Part shown: piece after piece, positions 1 to 7,503 of the stretch
Numbering within the stretch: the first letter of the stretch is position 1
Layout: each line of letters starts with the position of its first letter
Assembly: GCA_964342355.1 (NCBI GenBank)
Contig: CAYFFG010000015.1
Coordinates: 1-64,000 of the forward strand
DNA from: Hirschia sp964342355
GTDB lineage: Bacteria > Pseudomonadota > Alphaproteobacteria > Caulobacterales > Hyphomonadaceae
Length of the DNA: 64,000 nucleotides
Direction of reading: 5' to 3'
Program-made: the position numbers and the translations under genes
The notes under the pieces: generated by a model
Database searches by the model: none
Told to the model about the DNA's origin: nothing
The model's input: only the letters and a program-made list of their open reading frames with translations

Positions 1-244
1 AGTTTTGGGGGATGGCCGCTGGGGCGGGGCTTTTAGACGCTTCCGGCATGGATAAAAGGCCAGACAAGTGGCGGAGCTTATGGGATCAGAAATGTGAAAC
101 GGCCAAAGCTTAAACAGGTTTGCTTGACCGCTGGGGCGTTCCTTGGCTGATTTTAGGGCAGTGTCGCTACGTTTGGGCGGATAATGCGAAGGCGCTGGCG
201 TGAAAGTTGCTTGCTTTGGAGAAAGCGGCGCTGGCCAGGAAAAG

Positions 245-1321
245 ATGAACATGACGAATACAAGATTGAAGTGGCTGGACGCTGCTAAAGGGATTGCGAT
301 CATCCTGGTGGTGCTTCACCATAGCATCCTATGGCTCGACAAAGTCGATCTGGTGCACCCTGTTTATGTTCAGATTGATCATTTTATGAAGCAGGCGCGC
401 ATGCCGCTGTTCTTCCTGGCGTCCGGTATTGCGCTCAAGTATATCTATCAAAAACCGCCGAGCGAGTTTGTCGCATACAAGCTGTTGCCGATCGCATGGA
501 TCTATATGGTCTGGACAGTGATATGCGGCATTGCTTTTGACGATGTGCTCAGTCTGCCATTTCTGGGCGGTGAGAGCATTGCGATCTATTTTGCAAAAGC
601 GATGGTTCAGCCCACTCACGGGTTATGGTTTGTGCTGGCGCTGGGCGTGATGTGCTTTCTGGCGCTGATAACGCGTCAATTGCCGTCCATGGTGGTGCTG
701 GCGGGGACGCTGGCGATGACGCTGTATAATGATATGGGGCTGCACCCGGCTTATTTCCCGATTGTGTCGGATGCGGTCGTTCACAACATTCTCAACTACT
801 GCCTGTTCTTCTTTGTGGGACTATTCTTCAGTGACCTGATCATCAAGGAAGCCAACTCGCGCAACCGCATGCTTGCGCTTCTTGGTCTCAGTTTCATTGG
901 CTTTATCATTGCCAACTGGCTGGCGTTCCAGTCAGAGGCGCTGTTCTGGCAGACCCAGACCGTGCGGGCTGTGTGCGGCACAGCTATCGGTTTTGCGGTG
1001 TCGGTGCTTTTAACACGGATCGACCAGGTGGGATCAGCGATGTCCTGGATGGGAAAAAGGTCTTTGGGCATTTTCCTCGGACATGGCCTGTTCCTCGTTC
1101 CGATCGTTGTCTACATGCCTGAGGCCTTTAGGGGGGCGGAAACGCTTCAGACGATAGCGCCAATTCTAGCAACGGCGTTATGTGTGGGCGGAGCAACTGC
1201 GCTTTACCTTCTGTTGTCCAGAATTGGTCTTCGCTGGATCTATATCTTTCCCAAAGACAAAGCCCGCGCCATTGTTGAGAGCGCCTATCGTGTGGTTGGA
1301 CGGCGTGCGCAAATCACCTGA
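245..1321 (+). CDS. Membrane acyltransferase, acyltransferase-3 family
   Basis: An integral membrane protein of about 358 residues. It opens with the family signature WLDAAKGIAIILVVLHHS, in which the HH pair is the presumed acyl-transfer site, and is followed by about ten hydrophobic segments. Members acylate sugars or other envelope molecules; the substrate here cannot be read from sequence. The frame is open from a GTG at 200, but ATG 245 has an AGGA five bases upstream and gives the usual short cytoplasmic N-terminus, so I prefer it; ATG 251 is also possible. It faces rlmB convergently and has no operon partner in view. Family call good, substrate unknown. Confidence 0.85.
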   Translation: MNMTNTRLKWLDAAKGIAIILVVLHHSILWLDKVDLVHPVYVQIDHFMKQARMPLFFLASGIALKYIYQKPPSEFVAYKLLPIAWIYMVWTVICGIAFDDVLSLPFLGGESIAIYFAKAMVQPTHGLWFVLALGVMCFLALITRQLPSMVVLAGTLAMTLYNDMGLHPAYFPIVSDAVVHNILNYCLFFFVGLFFSDLIIKEANSRNRMLALLGLSFIGFIIANWLAFQSEALFWQTQTVRAVCGTAIGFAVSVLLTRIDQVGSAMSWMGKRSLGIFLGHGLFLVPIVVYMPEAFRGAETLQTIAPILATALCVGGATALYLLLSRIGLRWIYIFPKDKARAIVESAYRVVGRRAQIT

Positions 1322-1387
1322 TTGGACGAACCCTTACGACAAAAACACTATGTGTGGGGCGTTGGGGGGATGACAGGCTTGGGGGCA

Positions 1388-2194
1388 CTAACTGTGCCGA
1401 ACAAACGCTTCGTAAAGGGCGATCGCGGCAGCGTTGGAGACGTTCAGGCTTTCCATATCCGGCGACATGGGGATGCGGGCTAATTGTGAGCAGGCCTTGG
1501 CGACAGCCGGGCGCATGCCAGGGCCTTCTGCGCCCAGAACGATCGCGATGGGGGCTGGCGTCTCAAACGCCTCACGCAGGGAAGTTTCGCTTTCGCCATC
1601 CAGCCCGACAACCCACCAGCCCGCCTCGGCAAGCGCATCGACGGCGCGGGCGATGTTAACGGCAGGGATTTCCGGCACAGTCTCAATCGCGCCAACGGCC
1701 GCCTTGGCCAGCGCGCCGGACAGTGGCGGCGATTTGCGCGTCTGCATGACTACGCCTTTTGCGCCAAAAGCTGCAGCCGAGCGAAAGACAGCGCCGACAT
1801 TTTGCGGGTCTGTCACCTGATCGAGAATAACAAGCGGGCCTTGCCTGCCCAGAATGACACCTTCAAGCGTATCGCCATCCAGTTCGCGGGCCCGCACGGC
1901 GACGCCCTGATGCACAGCGCCAGGTGGCAGCATGTCGTCAATTTCGCGTGGTTCAACCAGCCTAAACGGGGTAGGCGGATGATCCGGGTCCAGCTCCAGT
2001 TTGATGGCGGCGTTGCGCGTAATGCGCCCGTCAAGAATCGTCCGGGACGGGTTTTTTAGGCCCGCATCGACCGGATGAACGCCCCAAAGCCACACTTCGC
2101 CCTCTGGAAGTGCTTGAATGCTTGAGGTTTTTTGTGGGCGAGCGGGATTTTTGCGTTTGCTCGCATCATGCCTGTTGCGTGGTCGGTTCTTCAT
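1388..2194 (-). CDS. rlmB: 23S rRNA 2'-O-methyltransferase, TrmH/SpoU family (RlmB type)
   Basis: SAM-dependent 2'-O-ribose methyltransferase of the SPOUT class, expected to act on the 23S rRNA peptidyl-transferase-centre guanosine. The three family motifs are present in order in the C-terminal half: DPQNVGAVFRSAAAFG (motif 1, with the N and R), VLGAEGPGMR (motif 2) and SLNVSNAAAIALYEAF (motif 3, closing the trefoil knot). The first 100 residues form the basic lead plus the RNA-binding substrate domain, beginning near WLWGVHPVDA. At 268 residues the length is normal. It lies just across from tRNA-Tyr on the other strand. A tRNA-directed TrmH paralogue is the main alternative, but the N-terminal domain favours RlmB. 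Confidence 0.88.
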   Translation of the reverse strand: MKNRPRNRHDASKRKNPARPQKTSSIQALPEGEVWLWGVHPVDAGLKNPSRTILDGRITRNAAIKLELDPDHPPTPFRLVEPREIDDMLPPGAVHQGVAVRARELDGDTLEGVILGRQGPLVILDQVTDPQNVGAVFRSAAAFGAKGVVMQTRKSPPLSGALAKAAVGAIETVPEIPAVNIARAVDALAEAGWWVVGLDGESETSLREAFETPAPIAIVLGAEGPGMRPAVAKACSQLARIPMSPDMESLNVSNAAAIALYEAFVRHS

Positions 2195-2303
2195 GTTTAT
2201 AAAGCGCGCTCCGCCGGATCTGAGCAGGCAGGCTTGAAGCTTCTTTTAGTCTGCGTCAAGCGCGAAAGAGATGGCCTTGCGTTTTCCCAGCGCAGCATTC
2301 CGT

Positions 2304-2391
2304 GGAGGGGTGGGAGAGTGGTTGAATCCAGCGGATTGTAAATCCGCCCGCGTAATGGCGAACACTGGTTCGAATCCAGTCCCCTCCACCA
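2304..2391 (+). tRNA. tRNA-Tyr (anticodon GTA)
   Basis: A class II tRNA. The acceptor stem GGAGGGG (2304-2310) pairs with CCCCTCC (2381-2387), followed by discriminator A and an encoded CCA (2389-2391). The anticodon stem GCGGA/TCCGC (2331-2335 and 2343-2347) holds the loop TTGTAAA with anticodon GTA at 2338-2340. A long variable arm precedes the T loop GGTTCGAATCC. All expected pairings are visible. Confidence 0.97.
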
Positions 2392-2423
2392 TTTCATTTG
2401 ATATCGGTGCTGGAATGAAAAAA

Positions 2424-2450
2424 CTCGCCGCTTTAAGGACGGCGAGCTTT
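2424..2450 (+). terminator. Intrinsic terminator after tRNA-Tyr
   Basis: A 7-bp GC-rich stem, CTCGCCG (2424-2430) with CGGCGAG (2440-2446), closes a 9-nt loop. It is preceded by an A run and followed by CTTTTGTTG. It sits about 30 nt past the tRNA and also lies at the 3' side of the convergent nhaA gene, so it may serve both. Confidence 0.7.
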
Positions 2451-2472
2451 TGTTGTTTGCGATAGGGACGTC

Positions 2473-3690
2473 TTAGGCTGTCCTAGCTTTTTGCGCGATG
2501 GTTCGCTCCGCTTGGCGCTCTGTAGGTTGAGAGGCCATCCGCAGGAAAAGATAGCCGAGTATGCCAGACATCACGGAGCCCATCAAAACGCCGAGCCGCA
2601 CAGCGTCAAGTTGAGCAGGCGTGTTGAATGCCAGACCGCCGATGAAAAGGCTCATTGTGAAACCCACGCCAGTTAAACAGGCGACGCCATAGATCTGCAT
2701 CCAGTTGACGCCGGATGGGAGTTTCGCAATGCCTGTCCGAACGGCGAGGAAGGTCAGTCCGAACACACCGATCTGTTTTCCGATGAACAAGCCTAGCGCG
2801 ATACCCAGCGGGACGGGCGCAAGCAGGGCTTCGACAGATAGCCCTCGCAGGTCCACGCCTGCATTCGCAAATGCAAAGACCGGCAGGATAAGGAACGCCA
2901 CCCATGGATGTAATCCATGCTCAAGTTTGTGAAGTGGCGACTGGCCTGTCTCCTTGCGCGGCATAATCGGGATAGCTAACGCTGTCAGCACACCCGCCAG
3001 TGTCGCATGCACGCCGGACTTCAGCACACAGACCCACATGAAGAGGCCCACGAGAATGTAGGGTGCGATACGCTTAACCCCCATTCGGTTGAGAGCCACA
3101 AGCCCTACAAAACCAAGTGCAGCGAGCGCCAGTGCCTGAACCGAAAGGTCAGCCGTGTAAAACAAAGCGATAATAATGATTGCGCCGAGGTCGTCGATAA
3201 TAGCGATCGCCAACAGAAATATCTTTAGCGATACTGGCGCACGGGTTCCGAGCAGGGCGAGGATACCCAGCGCAAACGCAATGTCGGTCGCAGCAGGTAT
3301 CGCCCAGCCGCGAATGGTCTCAGGGTCGCCCCAGTTTAGCCCCGCATAGATCAGCGCCGGGCCCGCCATACCTCCCACGGCGGCAAGTATAGGAAGAATT
3401 GCCTTGTCGAAAGACGACAGCTCGCCCTCAAGAATTTCGCGTTTGATCTCCAATCCCACGAGCAGAAAGAAGACAGCCATCAAGCCATCATTGATCCACA
3501 ACAAGAGCGGCTTGGCGATTTCGAGCGCGCCGACCTGTATGGCCATGGGTGTCGACAAAAAGCCGCTATACCAATGACTGAAGAGGGTGTTGTTGGCGAC
3601 TATGGCCAGGGCCGCGGCCAGCATGAGAATCATGCCAGCCGCGCTCTCGAGTTTCAGAAAGTCCTGTATCTTGGAAACGACCTTATCCAT
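2473..3690 (-). CDS. nhaA: Na+/H+ antiporter NhaA
   Basis: Inner-membrane electrogenic antiporter that extrudes Na+ in exchange for protons. At 405 residues it is close to the normal length of about 390. The ion-binding aspartates appear in their expected settings: ATDIAFALGILALLGTR in the first unwound helix and AIAIIDDLGAIIII with the tandem Asp pair. About eleven to twelve hydrophobic segments are visible. It is the last gene of a leftward operon; its ATG overlaps the 3' end of the DUF465 gene by 8 nt, implying coupled translation. Together with the ectoine genes this points to life in saline water. Confidence 0.96.
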   Translation of the reverse strand: MDKVVSKIQDFLKLESAAGMILMLAAALAIVANNTLFSHWYSGFLSTPMAIQVGALEIAKPLLLWINDGLMAVFFLLVGLEIKREILEGELSSFDKAILPILAAVGGMAGPALIYAGLNWGDPETIRGWAIPAATDIAFALGILALLGTRAPVSLKIFLLAIAIIDDLGAIIIIALFYTADLSVQALALAALGFVGLVALNRMGVKRIAPYILVGLFMWVCVLKSGVHATLAGVLTALAIPIMPRKETGQSPLHKLEHGLHPWVAFLILPVFAFANAGVDLRGLSVEALLAPVPLGIALGLFIGKQIGVFGLTFLAVRTGIAKLPSGVNWMQIYGVACLTGVGFTMSLFIGGLAFNTPAQLDAVRLGVLMGSVMSGILGYLFLRMASQPTERQAERTIAQKARTA

Positions 3691-3973
3691 GTTTACGCGA
3701 GGCCTCCTGCTTTCGCGCGGTTCGAACAGAAGGTTCGTTCTGTCGAGCGCGTCTGACGAGGATGGATCTCATTTCATCTTTCAAACTGAGCTTTCTGCGT
3801 TTCAGCTGCGTCACGCGCAGCGTATCCGGCAAAGGACGCTCCAATTCGTTCAGAATCTGCCTTTCGACTTCCGCGACCTTCCAAGACAGCGCTCTGATAC
3901 GTGAGGCGTCACGCGTGGAGCGCGCTGTTGAGGATACCGGTGAACGTTGCAAACTTGTCTGTCTGCGGGTCAT
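3683..3973 (-). CDS. Small helical protein, DUF465/YdcH family
   Basis: A 96-residue protein, basic at both ends, with a central two-helix segment of the DUF465 type (roughly residues 22-70, containing RIRALSWKVAEVERQI and LKRRKLSLKDEM). The family forms short coiled coils and has no firmly assigned function. The core is extended on both sides by Arg/Ser-rich tails, longer than the usual 60-75 residues. The ATG lies behind AGGAAGCGC and overlaps the stop of the upstream NTF2-like gene (ATGA); its own 3' end overlaps nhaA. It is clearly one link in the operon. Family call moderately strong, role unknown. Confidence 0.7.
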   Translation of the reverse strand: MTRRQTSLQRSPVSSTARSTRDASRIRALSWKVAEVERQILNELERPLPDTLRVTQLKRRKLSLKDEMRSILVRRARQNEPSVRTARKQEASRKHG

Positions 3974-4506
3974 GCGCTTCCTCCCTGTGGCTGGTAGGGC
4001 AAGGAGGAATGATGGACACAGATACGCAGGACGCCATCTTCGTTGCGTGTGTAGCCAAAGGTGTATTCAACGTGCACAGGCTCTTCGTTCGTACTGTGAG
4101 GCGTGAAGACGTAATTACCCATGGCGAAAGCGCCATTGTCGATGAAAACGACATTCCGATCGCCAAATTCGACATGCGACCAGGGACGCAGGGCGAAACC
4201 GCGATCTTCCGCGACAGAACCGCCTACAAAGTAGGAGAGCGCAGTTTCAAACGTGGTGCGGAAAGGTTGCTCAGCCGCTAGAGTCGGCTTGAATAGAACA
4301 GGTCCGGTTTCAAAACCGTAGAGGTCGAGAATGTGAGCCTCGGCGCATGTCCGGTAGTCGCCTCCAGTGAGGTAGACGTTGCCAATATCGACGATGGCCT
4401 CGGCCCACCTTGACTGGGCCTGCGCTACATCTTCCCAAGATACGTCGTTGGCATCTGGAACGAACAAGTTCTGTGTGTTGGAGTCAGGCGTGAATAGTTT
4501 TCTCAT
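3970..4506 (-). CDS. NTF2/SnoaL-like protein related to CaMKII association-domain proteins
   Basis: About 178 residues, read from ATG 4506, which has AGGATAAC just upstream; the frame extends further 5' to 4755 but that part is low-complexity and has no good start. The pattern fits a cone-shaped NTF2-like alpha+beta barrel: a first helix around WAEAIVDIG, a central FETALSYFVG region, and strands ending in VEYTFGYTRNEDGVLRICVH followed by HSSLPY. The closing HHS-LP motif is typical of the calcium/calmodulin kinase II association-like branch. These are often small-molecule binding or dimerisation modules. It is coupled by a 4-nt overlap to the DUF465 gene and so to nhaA. Exact ligand unknown. 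Confidence 0.7.
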   Translation of the reverse strand: MRKLFTPDSNTQNLFVPDANDVSWEDVAQAQSRWAEAIVDIGNVYLTGGDYRTCAEAHILDLYGFETGPVLFKPTLAAEQPFRTTFETALSYFVGGSVAEDRGFALRPWSHVEFGDRNVVFIDNGAFAMGNYVFTPHSTNEEPVHVEYTFGYTRNEDGVLRICVHHSSLPYQPQGGSA

Positions 4507-4735
4507 GATGTTATCCTCATGACGTTTCACCGCGTTGCGGCCAGATTGTTTTTTAGAAAAATTCGCGACCCGTTGGCGCTCCGATGTTTCTGCTTGGGGG
4601 AGAAACACTTTAAGCGTCAGTGTCGGGGAGGGCGCGCTTGGAGCGCCAACAGGGTCGCAGCAGTCAGCTCTTAAGGTCAGGTTGAGGGGCTGGGGCAACT
4701 GACCAAGGCTGACTGCTAGTTCGGTAAGGTCGAGT

Positions 4736-4927
4736 TCAGTCTTCCAGGAAGTCAAACCTGTTTCGCTGTCGAGCCTGCCCGCCTTCGTCCTCCCATCGAT
4801 TCAGAGCCTCTCTATCGTCTCTTGATCGACTGTGGGCAGGTGCGAAAGCCGGGTTTCGACGACGATTGTCATCAGGTTCCAGCAGGTCTTCGAGCCAACC
4901 AGCAATTAGGTCTTTAAGGGCGAACAA
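4736..4927 (-). CDS. Small charged hypothetical protein
   Basis: A 63-residue frame starting with TTG at 4927 behind a good AAGGAA element about 8 nt away. It opens with an amphipathic segment (FALKDLIAGWLEDLLEP) and continues with an Arg/Asp/Asn-rich tail that ends in FDFLED. No family recognised. It lies between another tiny Arg-rich gene and the NTF2-like gene, all leftward, so it is plausibly a member of the nhaA operon. The 229-nt distance to the next start leaves room for an internal signal. The case rests on the RBS and position only. Confidence 0.45.
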   Translation of the reverse strand: MFALKDLIAGWLEDLLEPDDNRRRNPAFAPAHSRSRDDREALNRWEDEGGQARQRNRFDFLED

Positions 4928-4945
4928 GTTATGTTTCCTTTCTGT

Positions 4946-5146
4946 TTAGGCTGCCTGGTAACGTTTTTGGCGACGTCGGCGGCGATTAAGGTAGTTCGTG
5001 GCCGAAGGAGGTGGGTGTCCTTCATCCTGTGCGCCCGCATGGCGGGGGTCTCTTCCCGCGCGCCGGTCCTTATTCCGGCTACGGCGGCCTTGAAGCAGCG
5101 CCTCCAGCCGGCGCTGGGCATGAAGGGTCTGTTTCAGTCGGAACAT
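4946..5146 (-). CDS. Small strongly basic hypothetical protein
   Basis: A 66-residue protein very rich in Arg and Gln, opening with FRLKQTLHAQRRLEALLQ and ending in an RRRRRQKR stretch. The ATG at 5146 has an excellent Shine-Dalgarno sequence (AAAAGGAGAAAAC) and is the first start of the leftward operon, divergent from the OxyR-like gene. The basic tail could bind nucleic acid, but no domain is recognised. The strong ribosome site argues that it is translated; function is unknown. Confidence 0.5.
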   Translation of the reverse strand: MFRLKQTLHAQRRLEALLQGRRSRNKDRRAGRDPRHAGAQDEGHPPPSATNYLNRRRRRQKRYQAA

Positions 5147-5249
5147 CGCTGTTTTCTCCTTTTCTCTCTTGCGATGACTAAGATATCGCCGTATATGTTC
5201 GATAATTCAAATACAAGAAAACGTGCTATTCGATAGGATAAGGCTATAG
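5147..5249. promoter_or_regulatory. Divergent promoter region with an OxyR-type ATAG-N7-CTAT box
   Basis: The 103-bp spacer between two divergent transcription units is AT-rich. At 5233-5247 it holds a perfect inverted repeat ATAG-GATAAGG-CTAT, the half-operator spacing known for OxyR and for LysR-type regulators in general. The box overlaps the presumed ribosome site (AAGG) of the regulator gene and ends three bases before its ATG, which suits autorepression. A further related but imperfect AT-rich palindromic stretch lies around 5190-5212. Start points of transcription cannot be read with confidence. Confidence 0.6.
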
Positions 5250-6158
5250 ATGAGACCGACCCTTCGTCAGTTGCAATACATTGTCGCCGTATCTGAAACC
5301 GGGAAGTTTCTTGATGCGGCGCGCCAGCTTGGCGTCAGCCAGCCGAGTCTTTCCGCGCAGATATCCGAGGCGGAGGCGCAGTTAGGAGTCACAGTCTTGG
5401 AGCGAGGGCGCGGCGGTGCGGTGCTGACCCCGATAGGAGAAGAAGTTGTCCGCCGCGCACGCATCATCCTGACGCAGCTGGAGGACCTCAAGACCGCCGC
5501 ACGCCAATCCCTTGGAGGCGTGACGGGGCGTTATCGGCTGGGGACATTGCCGACGATTGGTCCTTATCTGCTTCCAAGCGCCGTCCGAGAACTTCACGCA
5601 TTATATCCCGATTTACGTATGAGCGTACGAGAAGAGCGCACCATCGACCTGGAAGAAAAACTGAATGATGGTCGGCTTGATATGGTCATCTCCACCGCTG
5701 AAGATCATGTGCACGCAGAATTCATGCAGCTTTTTGATGAGGTTCTTTATGTTTGCGCCGCCAATGATGACCCGTTGTCTGCGCAGCAGGGGCCGATCGT
5801 GTTGAGCGACCTGAAGGGGCGGGAAATCCTTAGCCTTGGATATGGCCACCGCTTGTCTCTTATTGTGCAGAACCTTGCCGATGCCGCAGGAGCGCACGTG
5901 TCGACGGAATATGAAGGCACGTCGCTAGACGCTATTCGGCAGATGGCGGGCATGGGAGCGGGCATTGCCATACTTCCTAGTCTGTACGCCATGATTGAAG
6001 CTCGCCGTGATCCTGATCAGGTTGTGCGCCCGATCCGGCACCCGCTTGCTACGCGCACGATTTCTTTGATCTGGCGCGAGAGTTCGCCTCTGGCTGACAA
6101 TATCCAAAAGTTGGGCCTCATCTTTCGAGATGTGGCTTCAGACCTGCTCGAGAATTAG
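5250..6158 (+). CDS. LysR-family regulator, OxyR-like but without the redox cysteines
   Basis: A 302-residue LysR-type regulator. Residues 1-60 form the winged helix-turn-helix (GKFLDAARQLGVSQPSLSAQ), followed by the linker helix and a two-lobed sensor domain. Overall it resembles OxyR, including the LPTIGPYLLP and TSLDAIRQMAGMGAGIAILP segments. In OxyR the sensor loop reads GHC...C; here the matching positions are Arg201 and Ala210 in GYGHRLSLIVQNLADAAGA. The only cysteine is Cys169, elsewhere in the domain. A disulfide switch like that of OxyR is therefore excluded; it may sense another ligand or act constitutively. It is divergent from the nhaA operon and followed by a second matching box. 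Confidence 0.85.
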   Translation: MRPTLRQLQYIVAVSETGKFLDAARQLGVSQPSLSAQISEAEAQLGVTVLERGRGGAVLTPIGEEVVRRARIILTQLEDLKTAARQSLGGVTGRYRLGTLPTIGPYLLPSAVRELHALYPDLRMSVREERTIDLEEKLNDGRLDMVISTAEDHVHAEFMQLFDEVLYVCAANDDPLSAQQGPIVLSDLKGREILSLGYGHRLSLIVQNLADAAGAHVSTEYEGTSLDAIRQMAGMGAGIAILPSLYAMIEARRDPDQVVRPIRHPLATRTISLIWRESSPLADNIQKLGLIFRDVASDLLEN

Positions 6159-6164
6159 GGGTAT

Positions 6165-6179
6165 ATAGTTATTTTCTAT
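6165..6179. promoter_or_regulatory. Second ATAG-N7-CTAT inverted repeat, downstream of the regulator
   Basis: The sequence ATAG-TTATTTT-CTAT is a perfect 4+7+4 inverted repeat. It starts seven bases past the stop codon of the OxyR-like regulator and lies about 75 nt upstream of the next gene. Spacing and arms match the box in front of the regulator itself, which suggests that the downstream hypothetical gene is a target. The surroundings are very AT-rich, so some chance of coincidence remains. Confidence 0.5.
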
Positions 6180-6254
6180 AACATATAAACAAAAACAAGA
6201 TTATTCAGATATTTAATATTGTTCTACGACTTGGCTCCAAGAGAGGAGTCCGTC

Positions 6255-6620
6255 ATGAATTTAGCAGCAAAGAAATTGCTTAAAACCACCACAAAAAGCT
6301 CGGTTAACATGCGTGGTGGCATGCGAAAAAACCGGAAACACCGCAGATCTGGTCTTCCTTCACAAATGGTGAGTCAGTGTGAGGACAAAACTTTGTTTCA
6401 GTGCGATTGGAACGGGGATCCGGAGCTCTTGCGTAAGAGGATTTCGGCTCGTGTGGACTGGGGACCTTTTGACGTCTCTCTGGTTCAGGAAGGCGACGAT
6501 CGTTTGCCGACTCTGTCCGTTCGATACTTGGGACCGGCGCGCGAAAGATATGTGCTGATGAGGAGCTTCTGGATGCAGGTCGAAAATGTTGCTCCAGTGG
6601 CGCTGTTGAGCAAGGCTTGA
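6255..6620 (+). CDS. Hypothetical protein downstream of the OxyR-like regulator
   Basis: About 121 residues from ATG 6255, which has GAGAGGAG eight bases upstream; the frame is open from 6219 but that start lacks a ribosome site. The first 45 residues are Lys/Arg/Ser-rich, and the rest is mixed with no membrane segment. Two cysteines sit close together (SQCEDKTLFQCDW). No family recognised. It is preceded by the 6165-6179 box and so may be controlled by the neighbouring regulator. Expression is plausible from the RBS; function unknown. Confidence 0.55.
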   Translation: MNLAAKKLLKTTTKSSVNMRGGMRKNRKHRRSGLPSQMVSQCEDKTLFQCDWNGDPELLRKRISARVDWGPFDVSLVQEGDDRLPTLSVRYLGPARERYVLMRSFWMQVENVAPVALLSKA

Positions 6621-6717
6621 TTCCGCTGGCAGGCCTTGCTGGTTCAGGTAAGGTTTATTCCGTCTGCATTGTCGCATAACGTCTTGTAGAGTTTGTCTGA
6701 AGCTTGGGGGGAGCACC

Positions 6718-7503
6718 ATGGAAAGCAATGATCCGTTTGAGAATTACCGGGAGCGGCTGGCGCGTGGCCAATACCTCTATAAACCGGAGGATACGCCTGA
6801 TCATGTACGGGCTTTTTTTGCGGCGGGAGCGAAAATCTACAAACGTTCGTCCCGCCCAGAAATGGTCTGGTATGAATGGCATTTCCTGGAGAACCCTGTC
6901 CCATTCGAAGATGATTTCGAGCAATCTCATCTGCCTTGGGATTTGGATGAATGGATCGGAGAGCTCACCTTTTCAGAAGCAGATAGTTTTGAAAACTGGA
7001 TGAAGGTTGTCAGCACCCCCTTTTCCGATCTGAGTGGCCCGTTAAATCTTAAGTATATTGGTCGCAAGCATGAATTGTGGGGTGATTATCGTAGTCTAAG
7101 CAAGATTGGCCGGGTTGCTCAGAGGCCGCAAAAATCGGGTTCGCACAATATTTTTTACTGCAATCAAGATGTTAAGACCTGCCTGCAGAACACGCCGGGC
7201 GTGGAGGTCGAATTTCTGGATGTGGTTCTGGAAATGGATGGCAAGCTCAATTCAGATTACAGCTTGTGTCGAGTGCTTAAGCAAAAGTGCGCGGTTGATG
7301 TGACGAAAAGCGCGGGCGAATGGTCGTATTGGAAAGATCTGGGGCTTTATAGTTTCATGACCGACCCCGGGCGGTTTGGGAGGCGTAAAGCTGCGTTTGA
7401 TGAAGCGAAGCTGGCTGATGAAGCGTTGTTTTATGACCCTGGGATTCCAGGTGGAAATATAGTGATTTCAAGATCGCTATTGTCGAAACTATCTCAATTA
7501 TAG
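6718..7503 (+). CDS. Imm11/DUF1629-like protein, possible orphan immunity protein
   Basis: A 261-residue soluble protein rich in Trp and Tyr, with a good GGGGGGAG ribosome site before ATG 6718. The C-terminal half runs in the order typical of DUF1629 (Imm11) proteins: a segment like VEVEFLDVVLEMDGK, then SLCRVLKQKCAVDVTKSAG, and a final GNIVISRSLLSKLSQL resembling the closing 'revealed in the sequence as SE/SD' helix of that family. Imm11 proteins neutralise polymorphic toxins, yet no toxin gene is adjacent. The assignment is from pattern memory and is tentative. It ends just before a nine-G run in a gene-poor stretch. Confidence 0.45.
   Translation: MESNDPFENYRERLARGQYLYKPEDTPDHVRAFFAAGAKIYKRSSRPEMVWYEWHFLENPVPFEDDFEQSHLPWDLDEWIGELTFSEADSFENWMKVVSTPFSDLSGPLNLKYIGRKHELWGDYRSLSKIGRVAQRPQKSGSHNIFYCNQDVKTCLQNTPGVEVEFLDVVLEMDGKLNSDYSLCRVLKQKCAVDVTKSAGEWSYWKDLGLYSFMTDPGRFGRRKAAFDEAKLADEALFYDPGIPGGNIVISRSLLSKLSQL

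Noticed and set aside
4507..4755. N-terminal extension of the NTF2-like protein
   Set aside because: The extra 83 residues are low-complexity, include no start with a ribosome site, and the family core begins after ATG 4506.
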